A DNA stretch of 64,000 bases from Terriglobia bacterium (lineage in GTDB: Bacteria; Acidobacteriota; Terriglobia; Bryobacterales; Bryobacteraceae), in NCBI GenBank assembly GCA_020073145.1, contig JAIQFS010000009.1, positions 1 through 64,000 on the forward strand, given 5' to 3'. This document shows, one piece after another, positions 33,868-41,143 of the stretch. A program made the translations under genes and the position numbers. The notes below the pieces were generated by a model. It was not told the DNA's origin. It ran no database searches and was given only the letters and a program-made list of their open reading frames with translations. The number at the start of each line of letters is the position of its first letter. Within the stretch, counting starts at the first letter, position 1.

Positions 33868-34638
33868 CTATCTAGTGGACGATAGGGAGGGCCACCGGGG
33901 CGCCCGTTTCTCCAAAAAAGCCTGTAATCCTTCTCTAAAGTCTTTGCTTTCAAATACTTCATCACGGATCCGCCGCGCGATTTCGCCCGCCGTCTTCCAG
34001 TCCCGCCCCCGCACTTCCTGCACGAACGTCAGCCCGCTCCGGAGCGCCGTCGGTGACGATTCGGCCAGCGCCAGGGCCAGTTCCGTCGCCCGCCCTTCCA
34101 GGTGCGGGGTCACCTCGTGAACCAGCCCCATTTCCTTGGCCTCCGATGCCCCGAAGATGCGGCCGGTCAGCGCCAATTCTACCGCCCGCCGCTCCCCCAC
34201 CGCCGCCGACACCGAGCGGAACACCACGAACGGCCACAACCCCAGCCGGATCTCGGTCAATCCGAAAACTGCATCCTCGCGCGCCATCACAATGTGGCAG
34301 TTCGCCGCCAGGCCCGTGCCCCCCGCCAACGCCGCATTCTGCACCGCCGCCACCAGCGGCTTCCCCAGCCGCGACCCGATGGTGAACAACTGTTCCTGGA
34401 TGGCCGTAATTTCCCCGGTATCGCCCGAGGCCACTTCGCTCAGATCCATCCCCGCGCAAAAGCATTTGCCGTTGCCCGTAAGCAAAATGGCGCCCACCGA
34501 CGGATCCTGCTCGGCCCGCTCCAGCGTGTGCACCAGCTCGCGGCACAACTGCACGTTCAGCGCGTTGCGCTTCTCCGGCCGGTTGAGCGCAATGCGCAGC
34601 AGCCGTCCGTCGTGGTGGGTCTGCAAAACGTCGCTCAT
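33868..34638 (-). CDS. Enoyl-CoA hydratase/isomerase family protein
   Basis: A 256-residue crotonase-fold enzyme. The oxyanion-hole loops are FCAGMDLSEV (first) and NAALAGGTGLAANCHIV (second), the latter with GG in the usual place. The typical acidic residue of hydratases is replaced in part (FGLTEIRLGLWP), so hydratase, isomerase or methylglutaconyl-CoA-type activity cannot be separated. It lies directly downstream of the AtuA C-terminal-domain gene on the minus strand. AtuA-type proteins and crotonases occur together in acyclic terpene and leucine degradation operons, which suggests a branched-acyl-CoA substrate. Confidence 0.88.
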   Translation of the reverse strand: MSDVLQTHHDGRLLRIALNRPEKRNALNVQLCRELVHTLERAEQDPSVGAILLTGNGKCFCAGMDLSEVASGDTGEITAIQEQLFTIGSRLGKPLVAAVQNAALAGGTGLAANCHIVMAREDAVFGLTEIRLGLWPFVVFRSVSAAVGERRAVELALTGRIFGASEAKEMGLVHEVTPHLEGRATELALALAESSPTALRSGLTFVQEVRGRDWKTAGEIARRIRDEVFESKDFREGLQAFLEKRAPRWPSLSSTR

Positions 34639-34714
34639 GAGAAATCTCCGAAAGGAAGGCGCGGATGCGTGAGGCGTGCGGAGCTCACGCCGTTGGCTAG
34701 AATCGCTGTTCCAA

Positions 34715-35038
34715 TTATAGACCCGCCGGGACTTCGATTTCCAGGCTTAATAGCGCCGCCCCGAAGGTCTTCCCCTGCGCGTCGGTGCGCAGCGAAACGG
34801 TCCCGCCGCCGCCCAACGCCTCATGCAGCAGGAAGTTCAGGGCCCCCAGATTGGGCAATTCGTAGCGTTCCACGGCCCCCGCCACCAACGCGCCGAAGTG
34901 CCGTTGGACGCGCTCCGCGGTGAGTTCCCGAACCAGGATGGGATAGAACCGCTCCTCCCAGGCGATCACCCCGATATTGCAGGTATCGCCCTTATCACCA
35001 GAGCGAGTATGCGCGAGGCGTGAGAGCGGAACCGTCAC
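34715..35038 (-). CDS. AtuA-like C-terminal (ferredoxin-fold) domain protein
   Basis: A 107-residue protein matching the small C-terminal domain found in full-length AtuA/DUF1446 proteins: RLAHTRSGDKGDTCNIGVIA at the start, ALNFLLHEALGGGGTVSLRT in the second half. In many genomes this domain is fused to the AtuA catalytic part; here that part is encoded separately at 37017-38354. The two pieces are probably subunits of one protein. Four unrelated-looking genes separate them. The reaction of AtuA itself is not established; it belongs to the acyclic terpene utilisation pathway. Confidence 0.85.
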   Translation of the reverse strand: MTVPLSRLAHTRSGDKGDTCNIGVIAWEERFYPILVRELTAERVQRHFGALVAGAVERYELPNLGALNFLLHEALGGGGTVSLRTDAQGKTFGAALLSLEIEVPAGL

Positions 35039-35057
35039 GCCGTCTATTGTGCGCTGG

Positions 35058-35708
35058 TTACGCGTCGCTCCGCAAGCGCTCCAGGTCGATGCCGTGGCGT
35101 CGCAGCAGTTGCGCGGCTAGCGTCTGCTCCTGTTGCACGATGCCGATGAGCAGATGGCGGGCGGTCGCTTCCGGTGCGCCTCGTCGCGGAGCCTCTTCCT
35201 TCGCCAGCGCGACGGCTGACCGGCAGAAGGCATCCAGCGGCAGGTCTGTCGCCAGGCGAATCCGGCGCGGCGCCGCTTCGCGGCTTTCCATCTCCCGCCG
35301 CATTCCTTCCACGGCCTCGGCGCTCCCCGCCAACTCCTGGACCTGCGGATCCTCCCGCAGAATTCCCATCAGCAGATCTTCCGTCGTGATCGCCCGGCGT
35401 CCAAACGAATTCGCTTCCACGCAGGAGAGGAAGACCGCCCGCCGTGCCGATGAGTTCCACGGCGCCGAAGGGACCCTCAACGCGTCCTTCAATCCGTAAT
35501 GGGAATTGGGCGTCTCGGCATGGCGCGCCGGCACTGTCCGTAGGAAATCCCCCAGCGTTCTCAACCACAGCGCCGCCAGCTTACGCCCGGTATCCGCCGC
35601 CCGCAGTTGGTCCGCGAATAACTGCGCCATCGCTTCTTCGTACTGGCGCCGGTACCGTTCGGGGTACGCCTTCAACAGCTTCCGGTAGATTCGTTCCGAG
35701 AGTCTCAT
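35058..35708 (-). CDS. Fusion of ADOP permease-prefix segment with a Clp-N-type repeat domain
   Basis: A 216-residue protein. Residues 1-60 (MRLSERIYRKLLKAYPERYR, AQLFADQLRAADTGRK) match the cytoplasmic prefix found at the N-terminus of the acidobacterial duplicated permeases (ADOP). The membrane part of the permease is missing. Residues about 85-216 resemble the double helical repeat of the Clp ATPase N-domain: ARRAVFLSCVEANSFGRRAI, TTEDLLMGIL, then HLLIGIVQQEQTLAAQLLRR, each with the Clp-N TEHLLLGLL-like turn. Clp-N repeats bind substrates or adaptors of AAA+ proteases. It starts 9 bp after the PadR regulator gene, the usual partner of ADOP genes. An adaptor that joins a signal to proteolysis is an inference. 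Confidence 0.72.
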   Translation of the reverse strand: MRLSERIYRKLLKAYPERYRRQYEEAMAQLFADQLRAADTGRKLAALWLRTLGDFLRTVPARHAETPNSHYGLKDALRVPSAPWNSSARRAVFLSCVEANSFGRRAITTEDLLMGILREDPQVQELAGSAEAVEGMRREMESREAAPRRIRLATDLPLDAFCRSAVALAKEEAPRRGAPEATARHLLIGIVQQEQTLAAQLLRRHGIDLERLRSDA

Positions 35709-35717
35709 CGCTTCCTC

Positions 35718-36065
35718 CTAGGCCCGCTGCGGCCGCTTGAGCAGCGATTTCGCGCGCGCCGCCCGCACCAGCGCTTCCAACCGCTCCGCCTCCTGCACCG
35801 CCGCGCGATGCCCCGGGCGCGTCAGGCGATAATACCGCCGCCGCTGATCGTCCAGCGCCGGATCCGGCCGCTCCCCTGATTCCTCCACCAGCCGCGCCTC
35901 CAGCATCCGCTTCAGCGTCCCGTAAAGCGTCCCCGGCCCCATGATCACGGCGTCGTTGGTGCGCCCTGCGACTTCCTGCATGATCCCGTACCCGTGCTTC
36001 TCCCCATCCGCCAGCGAAAGCAGAATGTGAAACACCGCCGGGGTGAGAGGCTCCTTGGGATGCAT
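35718..36065 (-). CDS. PadR-family transcriptional regulator
   Basis: A 115-residue regulator with the PadR winged helix: EPLTPAVFHILLSLADGEKH at the start, then the signature GYGIMQEVAGRT and GPGTLYGTLKRMLEARLVEE, followed by the wing (RRRYYRLTRPGH) and a short dimerisation helix. PadR proteins usually repress their own operon and a transporter or stress gene. The promoter upstream is near consensus and the start codon overlaps a perfect inverted repeat, so autorepression is very likely. The next gene on the strand is the ADOP-prefix/Clp-N fusion. In Acidobacteria PadR genes typically sit directly upstream of ADOP permease genes. Confidence 0.92.
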   Translation of the reverse strand: MHPKEPLTPAVFHILLSLADGEKHGYGIMQEVAGRTNDAVIMGPGTLYGTLKRMLEARLVEESGERPDPALDDQRRRYYRLTRPGHRAAVQEAERLEALVRAARAKSLLKRPQRA

Positions 36066-36104
36066 CCGTTACGGATATAGTAGCACTTCCCGGCAGCTTG
36101 TCAA
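36064..36104 (-). promoter_or_regulatory. padR promoter and overlapping operator
   Basis: On the minus strand a perfect TTGACA (36104-36099), a 16-nt spacer and TACTAT (36082-36077) form a strong sigma-70 promoter. The 13-bp inverted repeat ATCCGT-T-ACGGAT (36064-36076) covers the expected transcription start and touches the ATG (36065-36063). This layout is typical of autorepression. Confidence 0.75.
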
Positions 36105-36114
36105 GAGTCGCTCC

Positions 36115-37020
36115 TTACTGCCGCTTCCGGTACTCGTCGAGAATCCACTGCGGCTCGGAAGGTTCCCCCTTCGGCGCCATCCCCTTGGTCTTCGACCAGC
36201 GGTGGATCCACGAAAACCCGCCCGTCCCCGCGTATTCTTCCGGTAGCCGGTACGCTGCATCGCGCAGCGCCGTGTCGAGCGTGACGAACTGGTAGCCGCG
36301 CCGCCGCATCATCTCCAGCAGCGCCGGCATCGAGTCCGCGTTCAATTGATTGGTGTGCAGCAGCAGCACCTGCGCGATCTCGTGCCCCGCCACTTCCTTC
36401 GAACGCGCTTCAAAGAACGCGAAGATCGATTCCATGTACGGCACGTACGCGTCCTTCACGCGCTGCGCCAGCTTCGGGTCGTCCGCCAGCGCGGTCGCGT
36501 ATACCCGCGCCAGCACGTAGTCGTCGTCATCCAGCGTGACCGGGGCCACTCGGTATCCGTGTTGCGCCAGGAATTCAGCCAAGCTGCGTTTGGTCGCCGC
36601 ATCTTTCCCCGTGAGCAGAAACGGATGCCGGAAGTAGACCGGCCGGTGCCCCAGGGCTGCCGTGACGGCCGGCTCTCCGCGCAGAACATCCGCCGTGTAT
36701 TCCGCCAGCGGCGCCTGGTTGATGTTCAGATGCGAGTAGGAGTGATTGCCGAGGTCGGCGCCGTGCTCAAGCCAGATCTTCAGAATGGACTGCAGTCCGG
36801 CGTCTCCGATCTCCGGCACGCGTCCCGCATTCACAAACCCGATCGTCGGAACCCCGCCGAGCGCCCTCAGCAGCTTCTCCGTCATCGCGCGGATCGATTC
36901 CAGATCGCGGGCTTTGGCGCTATCGCCGCCGCGCGGCAAATCGTCGAAGGTAATCGCCACCTGCCGCGTCTGGCCGCCGGCTGCCGCCACAAGAAGCAGC
37001 GCCGGGAGAAACCGCCTCAC
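36115..37020 (-). CDS. Exported polysaccharide deacetylase (NodB homology)
   Basis: A 301-residue carbohydrate esterase family 4 protein with a cleavable signal (RRFLPALLLVAAAGGQT). Motif 1 is AITFDDLPRGG (catalytic and metal-binding Asp pair), motif 2 HSYSHLN (the two metal histidines), motif 3 YFRHPFLLTG, motif 4 VTLDDDDY and motif 5 LLLHTNQ. The family removes N- or O-acetyl groups from chitin, peptidoglycan or other polysaccharides; the substrate is unknown. It begins with GTG overlapping the AtuA stop (GTGA), so it is translated with that gene. It is not HpnK, which belongs to a different deacetylase family. Confidence 0.9.
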   Translation of the reverse strand: MRRFLPALLLVAAAGGQTRQVAITFDDLPRGGDSAKARDLESIRAMTEKLLRALGGVPTIGFVNAGRVPEIGDAGLQSILKIWLEHGADLGNHSYSHLNINQAPLAEYTADVLRGEPAVTAALGHRPVYFRHPFLLTGKDAATKRSLAEFLAQHGYRVAPVTLDDDDYVLARVYATALADDPKLAQRVKDAYVPYMESIFAFFEARSKEVAGHEIAQVLLLHTNQLNADSMPALLEMMRRRGYQFVTLDTALRDAAYRLPEEYAGTGGFSWIHRWSKTKGMAPKGEPSEPQWILDEYRKRQ

Positions 37021-38354
37021 GCCGTCACCACCTGCACCTCGGTCGCAATCTCTTCCCGCGGCACCAGCGCCGACCAGTACGCCACGATCTCCCGCACCGC
37101 CGGCCGCCCTTCGCCGAAACCGGTCGCCCCCGGCGGCCCGTTCAACACCAGCGGGATCAGCTCGCGCGTGAAGCGGTCCACCGCCTTGCGGTCCGGCCCG
37201 CGCACCCCGATCCGCACTTGCACCTCCGGCGGATCCGCGTTGGCCGGCGCCGCCGCTCCGTGGCAGGCATTGACCCCGAAGAACTCGGTGTAGATTTCAT
37301 CGAACGAGAGTCCCAGTCCTTGCAGCCGCTCGCGCACTATGCGGTCGGCCGCGCGCGCTTTCTCGAGCGCCTGCGGCCAGCTGTACACCAGCGTGCCGGT
37401 CGCTTTCCAGCCCGCTAAGTAGCTGATCGAGAGCTTCAGCGTGGGCGGCCGCGGCCCGCCACGGATTCCGCTCACGCGCACCCGGTCCGGCCCGGCGTCC
37501 TCCAGCCGGATGCTGGTGAAATCGGCCACGCAATCCGGCGTGATATAGCGCATCGGGTCGCCCAGTTCGTACAGCAACTGCTCCTTGATGACGTGCGGGT
37601 TGATGCGCCCGCCCGCCACCGCGTGCTTGGTCACCACGAAGGTTCCATCCGCCTCCGCCTCCACGATCGGATAGCCGATATTCGCCATGTCCGGAATCGT
37701 CTGCCAGTCCACCTGGCAGTTGCCGCCGGTCGATTGCGCCCCGCACTCGATGATGTGCCCGGCGATGGTCCCCGCCGCCAGCTTGTCGAAGTCGTTCGCC
37801 GTCCAGCCGAAACGGTGCACCATGGGCGCCAGCGTGAGTGCCGTATCGGTCGACCGCCCCGCCACTACCACGTCCGCGCCCGTCGCCAGCGCCTCGGCCA
37901 GCGGAAACGCTCCGATATACGCGTTCGCGCTCTGGATCGCGGCGCGAATCCGGGTGATCGGCTCGCCCGTATCCATGTCGCGCATCTCGTAGCCCTTGGC
38001 GAGGAACTCATCGAGCCGCGGGTACACGTCGTCTCCCCGCACCACCGCCACCTTCAGGCCGGGCGCCAGCCGGATCACTTCGCGCGCACACGCCACCGGG
38101 TTCACGCCGCCGGCGTTGGCGATCACCTTCACCCCGCGCTCACGGATCGCCCCTGCCAGCCGCGCCACCAGTGGTGGAAAGTCGCGCGCGTAGCCCAGGC
38201 TCGCGTCGGCCTGCTTCTGCTTCTGCAGGATCGACATCGTGATCTCGGCCAGGTAATCGAGCGCGAGATAATCGATCGGCCCCTGCTCCACCAGGCGCAC
38301 TGGGGCCTCCAGCCAGTCGCCCCAGAAGCCCTGGCCGTTGGCAATGCGGATCAT
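37017..38354 (-). CDS. AtuA-family protein (DUF1446), catalytic part
   Basis: A 445-residue protein of the acyclic terpene utilisation AtuA family: MIRIANGQGFWGDWLEAPVR at the N-terminus, YLALDYLAEITMSILQKQ, IANAGGVNP, the VVAGRSTDTALTLAPM block, CGAQSTGGN and GGPRPPTLKL. AtuA is needed for growth of Pseudomonas on citronellol-type terpenes, although its reaction is not defined. The usual C-terminal ferredoxin-fold domain is absent here and is encoded alone at 34715-35038. The gene sits 4 bp after the NIPSNAP gene and overlaps the deacetylase by 4 bp, so it is in one operon with them. Confidence 0.9.
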   Translation of the reverse strand: MIRIANGQGFWGDWLEAPVRLVEQGPIDYLALDYLAEITMSILQKQKQADASLGYARDFPPLVARLAGAIRERGVKVIANAGGVNPVACAREVIRLAPGLKVAVVRGDDVYPRLDEFLAKGYEMRDMDTGEPITRIRAAIQSANAYIGAFPLAEALATGADVVVAGRSTDTALTLAPMVHRFGWTANDFDKLAAGTIAGHIIECGAQSTGGNCQVDWQTIPDMANIGYPIVEAEADGTFVVTKHAVAGGRINPHVIKEQLLYELGDPMRYITPDCVADFTSIRLEDAGPDRVRVSGIRGGPRPPTLKLSISYLAGWKATGTLVYSWPQALEKARAADRIVRERLQGLGLSFDEIYTEFFGVNACHGAAAPANADPPEVQVRIGVRGPDRKAVDRFTRELIPLVLNGPPGATGFGEGRPAVREIVAYWSALVPREEIATEVQVVTA

Positions 38355-38358
38355 CGCG

Positions 38359-38739
38359 TTATTTCAGCTTGGAAAACTCGGTCGGGTCCATGAAGACCCG
38401 GTCCACTTTCAGCACGATCTTCCCGTTGGCTTCCGACGCCGCCGCTACTTTCTTCCACTCCGGATCGTCCTGGAATTCCTTCCAGTTCTTGTCGGCGGCT
38501 TCCTTGCTGGGGTGCGCCACAATATAGATCAGCGTGTTCTTGGAGCGCTCGTCCTGCGGCACCCAGTAGCCGATGCTCTCAATGCCGTGCTTGTTGAAAA
38601 TGCGGATGGTGTCGTCGCGGAAGCGCGCCTTCAACGCCTCCAGCTTGCCTTCGGCGCAGGTATAGGTGCGTAGCTCGTAGATCTTGCCGAAGGCCATGAC
38701 GCTCATCAGCAACAACAGGGGTAGCAGTTTGCGAATCAT
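38359..38739 (-). CDS. Exported NIPSNAP-family protein
   Basis: A 126-residue protein with a signal peptide (LLPLLLLMSVMAFG) and a single NIPSNAP alpha/beta-barrel domain: YELRTYTCAEGKLEALKARF, HGIESIGYWVPQDE, LIYIVAHPSKEAADKNW, FQDDPEWKKV. The family forms dimers and is often found in Acidobacteria and Planctomycetes; no enzymatic activity is established. It heads the operon with AtuA (4-bp gap). Confidence 0.9.
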   Translation of the reverse strand: MIRKLLPLLLLMSVMAFGKIYELRTYTCAEGKLEALKARFRDDTIRIFNKHGIESIGYWVPQDERSKNTLIYIVAHPSKEAADKNWKEFQDDPEWKKVAAASEANGKIVLKVDRVFMDPTEFSKLK

Positions 38740-38767
38740 CCCCTTAGTGTAGGAGATTTTCGCCGCG

Positions 38768-39427
38768 TTAGTGCGCGGATTTGCGCTCGCGATCCTGCTC
38801 GGTGACCATCTGCCGCATCATGGCTTCCAGTTCGGCCACCCGTTGTGCCAGATCTTCCAGGGCCTGGCCGGTCGGATCGGGCAGCCGGCCGTGCTCCAGC
38901 ACCCCGTCTTCATCGCGCATCCGCACCACCCGCCCCGGAATCCCGACCACCGTCGACTTGTCCGGCACCGGATGCACCACCACCGAGCCCGCACCAATTC
39001 TTACGTGGTTGCCAATCCGGATATTGCCCAGGATTTTCGCGCCCGTCCCCACCACCACGTTGTTGCCCAGCGTGGGGTGTCGCTTGCCGGTCTCGTTGCC
39101 CGTCCCGCCCAGCGTCACGCCCTGATACAGCAGCACGTCGTCGCCGATCTCGGTCGTCTCCCCGATCACCACGCCCATCCCGTGGTCGATGAAGAAACGC
39201 CTCCCAATCGTAGCCCCGGGGTGAATTTCGATTCCCGTAAAAAAACGGCTGATCTGCGAAATCATTCGCGGCGCCAGCGGCACCCCCCACCGGTACAGCC
39301 GGTGCGCCAACCGGTGCGCCAAAATGGCATGCAAGCCCGGATAGCAAAAGAAGATCTCGACCATGCTCTTGGCTGCGGGATCTTCGCGGAAAATCGTATC
39401 GAACTGCTCGCGAATCGTGCGAAACAT
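38768..39427 (-). CDS. cysE: Serine O-acetyltransferase
   Basis: A 219-residue enzyme that makes O-acetylserine from serine and acetyl-CoA, the first step of cysteine synthesis. The N-terminal helices are short (EpsC-type length), followed by the left-handed parallel beta-helix of hexapeptide repeats: [20 protein letters not shown] (with the catalytic His and Asp-His region), [55 protein letters not shown]. The C-terminal helical tail of 45 residues ([20 protein letters not shown]) is coiled-coil-like and longer than usual. Cysteine synthase is not in the window. Confidence 0.93.
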   Translation of the reverse strand: MFRTIREQFDTIFREDPAAKSMVEIFFCYPGLHAILAHRLAHRLYRWGVPLAPRMISQISRFFTGIEIHPGATIGRRFFIDHGMGVVIGETTEIGDDVLLYQGVTLGGTGNETGKRHPTLGNNVVVGTGAKILGNIRIGNHVRIGAGSVVVHPVPDKSTVVGIPGRVVRMRDEDGVLEHGRLPDPTGQALEDLAQRVAELEAMMRQMVTEQDRERKSAH

Positions 39428-39581
39428 AACGGTTTCTGCCTGATGAGATGGCTGCGGAACCTGAAAAGATGCGTCTACCGAATAGGATACTGGATTTCAG
39501 CGTCGCTGGCGGGGCGGGCGATGCGCCTGCCCGGAGCCGTTCCCGCCCAGTGCGCGGCCGATAGGCTGCCCGGGTGTTGGC

Positions 39582-40079
39582 TTAGTGCGCGGCTGCTTCT
39601 TCCGCTGCGATCACCGGAGCGTGCGCGCCCGGCGGCACTGGCGCCAGCATATCCTCTTTGCGTTTGATCAGCGTCGAGGTGTTATAACTGGCCAGTTCGA
39701 AACCGTGCCCGTGCGTGATGGCGTCCGTCGGACAGGCCTCCACGCAGTACCCGCAAAAGATGCAGCGGTTGTAATCGATGTTGTAGACCTTGGCGTAACG
39801 CTCGCCGCCGGAAATGCGCGTGGTCTCGGTATTCTCCGCCGCTTCGATGTAAATGCAATCGGCGGGACACGCGGCCGCGCACAAGAAGCAGGCCACGCAC
39901 TTTTCCATGCCGTTTTCATCGCGCTGGAGGATGTGACTGCCTCGGAACCGCTCCTCGAACTTCGGCGGCTCGTCGGGGTAGTTCTCCGTCACCGTCGGAG
40001 ACATCATCTCTTTGAAGGTGACACCCAGTCCCTTGGCGATCGCGCCCGCCGCACCCAGAATATCGATTTTCTCAGCCAT
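39582..40079 (-). CDS. nuoI: NADH-quinone oxidoreductase subunit I
   Basis: A 165-residue iron-sulphur protein with two 4Fe-4S ferredoxin motifs: CVACFLCAAACP (around residues 61-72) and CIFCGYCVEACP (around 106-117), flanked by the NuoI-typical HILQRDENGMEK, CIYIEAAENT and YNIDYNR. It passes electrons between the N3-side clusters and N2 in complex I. All other nuo genes are absent from the neighbourhood, so this is a separate copy or the complex is scattered. The C-terminus carries an Ala-rich tail. The next gene on the strand is cysE, 154 bp away. Confidence 0.92.
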   Translation of the reverse strand: MAEKIDILGAAGAIAKGLGVTFKEMMSPTVTENYPDEPPKFEERFRGSHILQRDENGMEKCVACFLCAAACPADCIYIEAAENTETTRISGGERYAKVYNIDYNRCIFCGYCVEACPTDAITHGHGFELASYNTSTLIKRKEDMLAPVPPGAHAPVIAAEEAAAH

Positions 40080-40132
40080 CCTGTTTCTCTTATCTTAACG
40101 TGACTCCGGCCCGGAGCCTAATTGCGCGCCCC

Positions 40133-40621
40133 TCAACCCGCCTTCGCCTCCGGCACCGAGTCCGTCGGGCGGAACGGGTTCACGCCCGACCGCGCGCCCA
40201 GCCGCTCGATTTCGCTCTTCCGCCACCCTTCCGTGACCTCCGCAATCGTGCCGTCCTGCTCCACCAGGAACAGCGTGGGCACACTCGAAATCCCGTAGGC
40301 ATTGCTCGCCGGGAAGCCGCTACCTTCGGGATCGAGCAGCATCGGAAACGTGATGCCGAAGTGCCGGTTGAACGAGACCGTGTCTTCCACGCAGTTCTGC
40401 GAGATGCCGTATACCGGCAGCCGGCCGGGCGTCTGGAGCCGCTCCAGGAAGGGAAACGTCATCTGGCACACCGGGCAGTTCACCTTGAAGAACGCCAGCA
40501 ACGCGGGCCCTTTCGCCACCAGTTCGCGCAGCGTGACTTCGCCGCCCCCGAGGTGTTGCAGGCGGAAGTCCGGCGCAGGCGCGCCCGCCTGCAGCAGTTT
40601 CAGGTGCTTTCCGTGCGCCAT
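40133..40621 (-). CDS. Thioredoxin-fold redoxin (AhpC/TSA or TlpA-like)
   Basis: A 162-residue cytoplasmic-looking thioredoxin-fold protein: APAPDFRLQHLGGGEVTLRE start, redox motif NCPVCQMTFP (CPVC), then YGISQN, GITFPMLLDPEG, YGISSVPTLFLVEQDG with the cis-Pro. The CxxC in place of a single peroxidatic Cys favours a thiol-disulphide reductase over a peroxiredoxin. There is no signal peptide. It lies 32 bp downstream of the STAS gene and 53 bp before nuoI on the minus strand. Confidence 0.88.
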   Translation of the reverse strand: MAHGKHLKLLQAGAPAPDFRLQHLGGGEVTLRELVAKGPALLAFFKVNCPVCQMTFPFLERLQTPGRLPVYGISQNCVEDTVSFNRHFGITFPMLLDPEGSGFPASNAYGISSVPTLFLVEQDGTIAEVTEGWRKSEIERLGARSGVNPFRPTDSVPEAKAG

Positions 40622-40653
40622 TCCTTCGATTCTACGACGATCCCGTCCATCGC

Positions 40654-41061
40654 TTACCCGTCTCTTTTCAAGTCCTGCACGAAGCTCAGAATGTCGAACG
40701 CCTTGATCTTGCGGTCGGGGTAGAAGCTGTTCACGGAGTCTTGTTCGTCAGTGAAGATCTCAAATACGGTCGCCAGCTTGGTCATCACCAGTAACTCGAT
40801 GTTGCGGCGATTCAGGTTCAACAGTTTGACGTTGCCGTTGTTCTTGCGCAGGCTGGTGGCGCACATCACCAGGGCTCCCAGACCCGTGCTGTCGATGTAA
40901 TCGACCCCGCCCAGGTTCAGCACCAGATTCTGGACTCCCTTCTGGTTCAACGCGGCCAGGGTGTCACGGAAAGCCGTGCACTCCGGCCCTGCCGTCAGCC
41001 GGCCTTTGAGCACCACAATGGTGACTCCTTCGCGCTCGCGTTGCGTGATGTCCAATGCCAT
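40654..41061 (-). CDS. STAS-domain anti-sigma factor antagonist
   Basis: A 135-residue SpoIIAA-like STAS protein: MALDITQREREGVTIVVLKG at the start, the conserved DYIDSTGLGALVM with the phosphorylatable Ser, and RKNNGNVKLLNLN. Typical antagonists bind a serine-kinase anti-sigma factor in the unphosphorylated state and free the sigma factor. An extra 30 residues at the C-terminus (ending ILSFVQDLKRDG) are longer than in SpoIIAA. No anti-sigma kinase is adjacent. The frame is open 68 codons upstream, but the family starts at the ATG at 41061, 82 bp from the divergent ada gene. Confidence 0.9.
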   Translation of the reverse strand: MALDITQREREGVTIVVLKGRLTAGPECTAFRDTLAALNQKGVQNLVLNLGGVDYIDSTGLGALVMCATSLRKNNGNVKLLNLNRRNIELLVMTKLATVFEIFTDEQDSVNSFYPDRKIKAFDILSFVQDLKRDG

Positions 41062-41143
41062 AGGTCTGTGGGCGCCCCTTCCCCTGCGTTCCCCCATTGT
41101 ATGCCCGGAGCCCCGCTGCCCGGAATTCCGCCGCAACAATCGG

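Noticed and set aside
36115-37020. Polysaccharide deacetylase as the missing HpnK
   Set aside because: It is a NodB-type CE4 enzyme with a signal peptide; HpnK is from a different, YdjC-like family.
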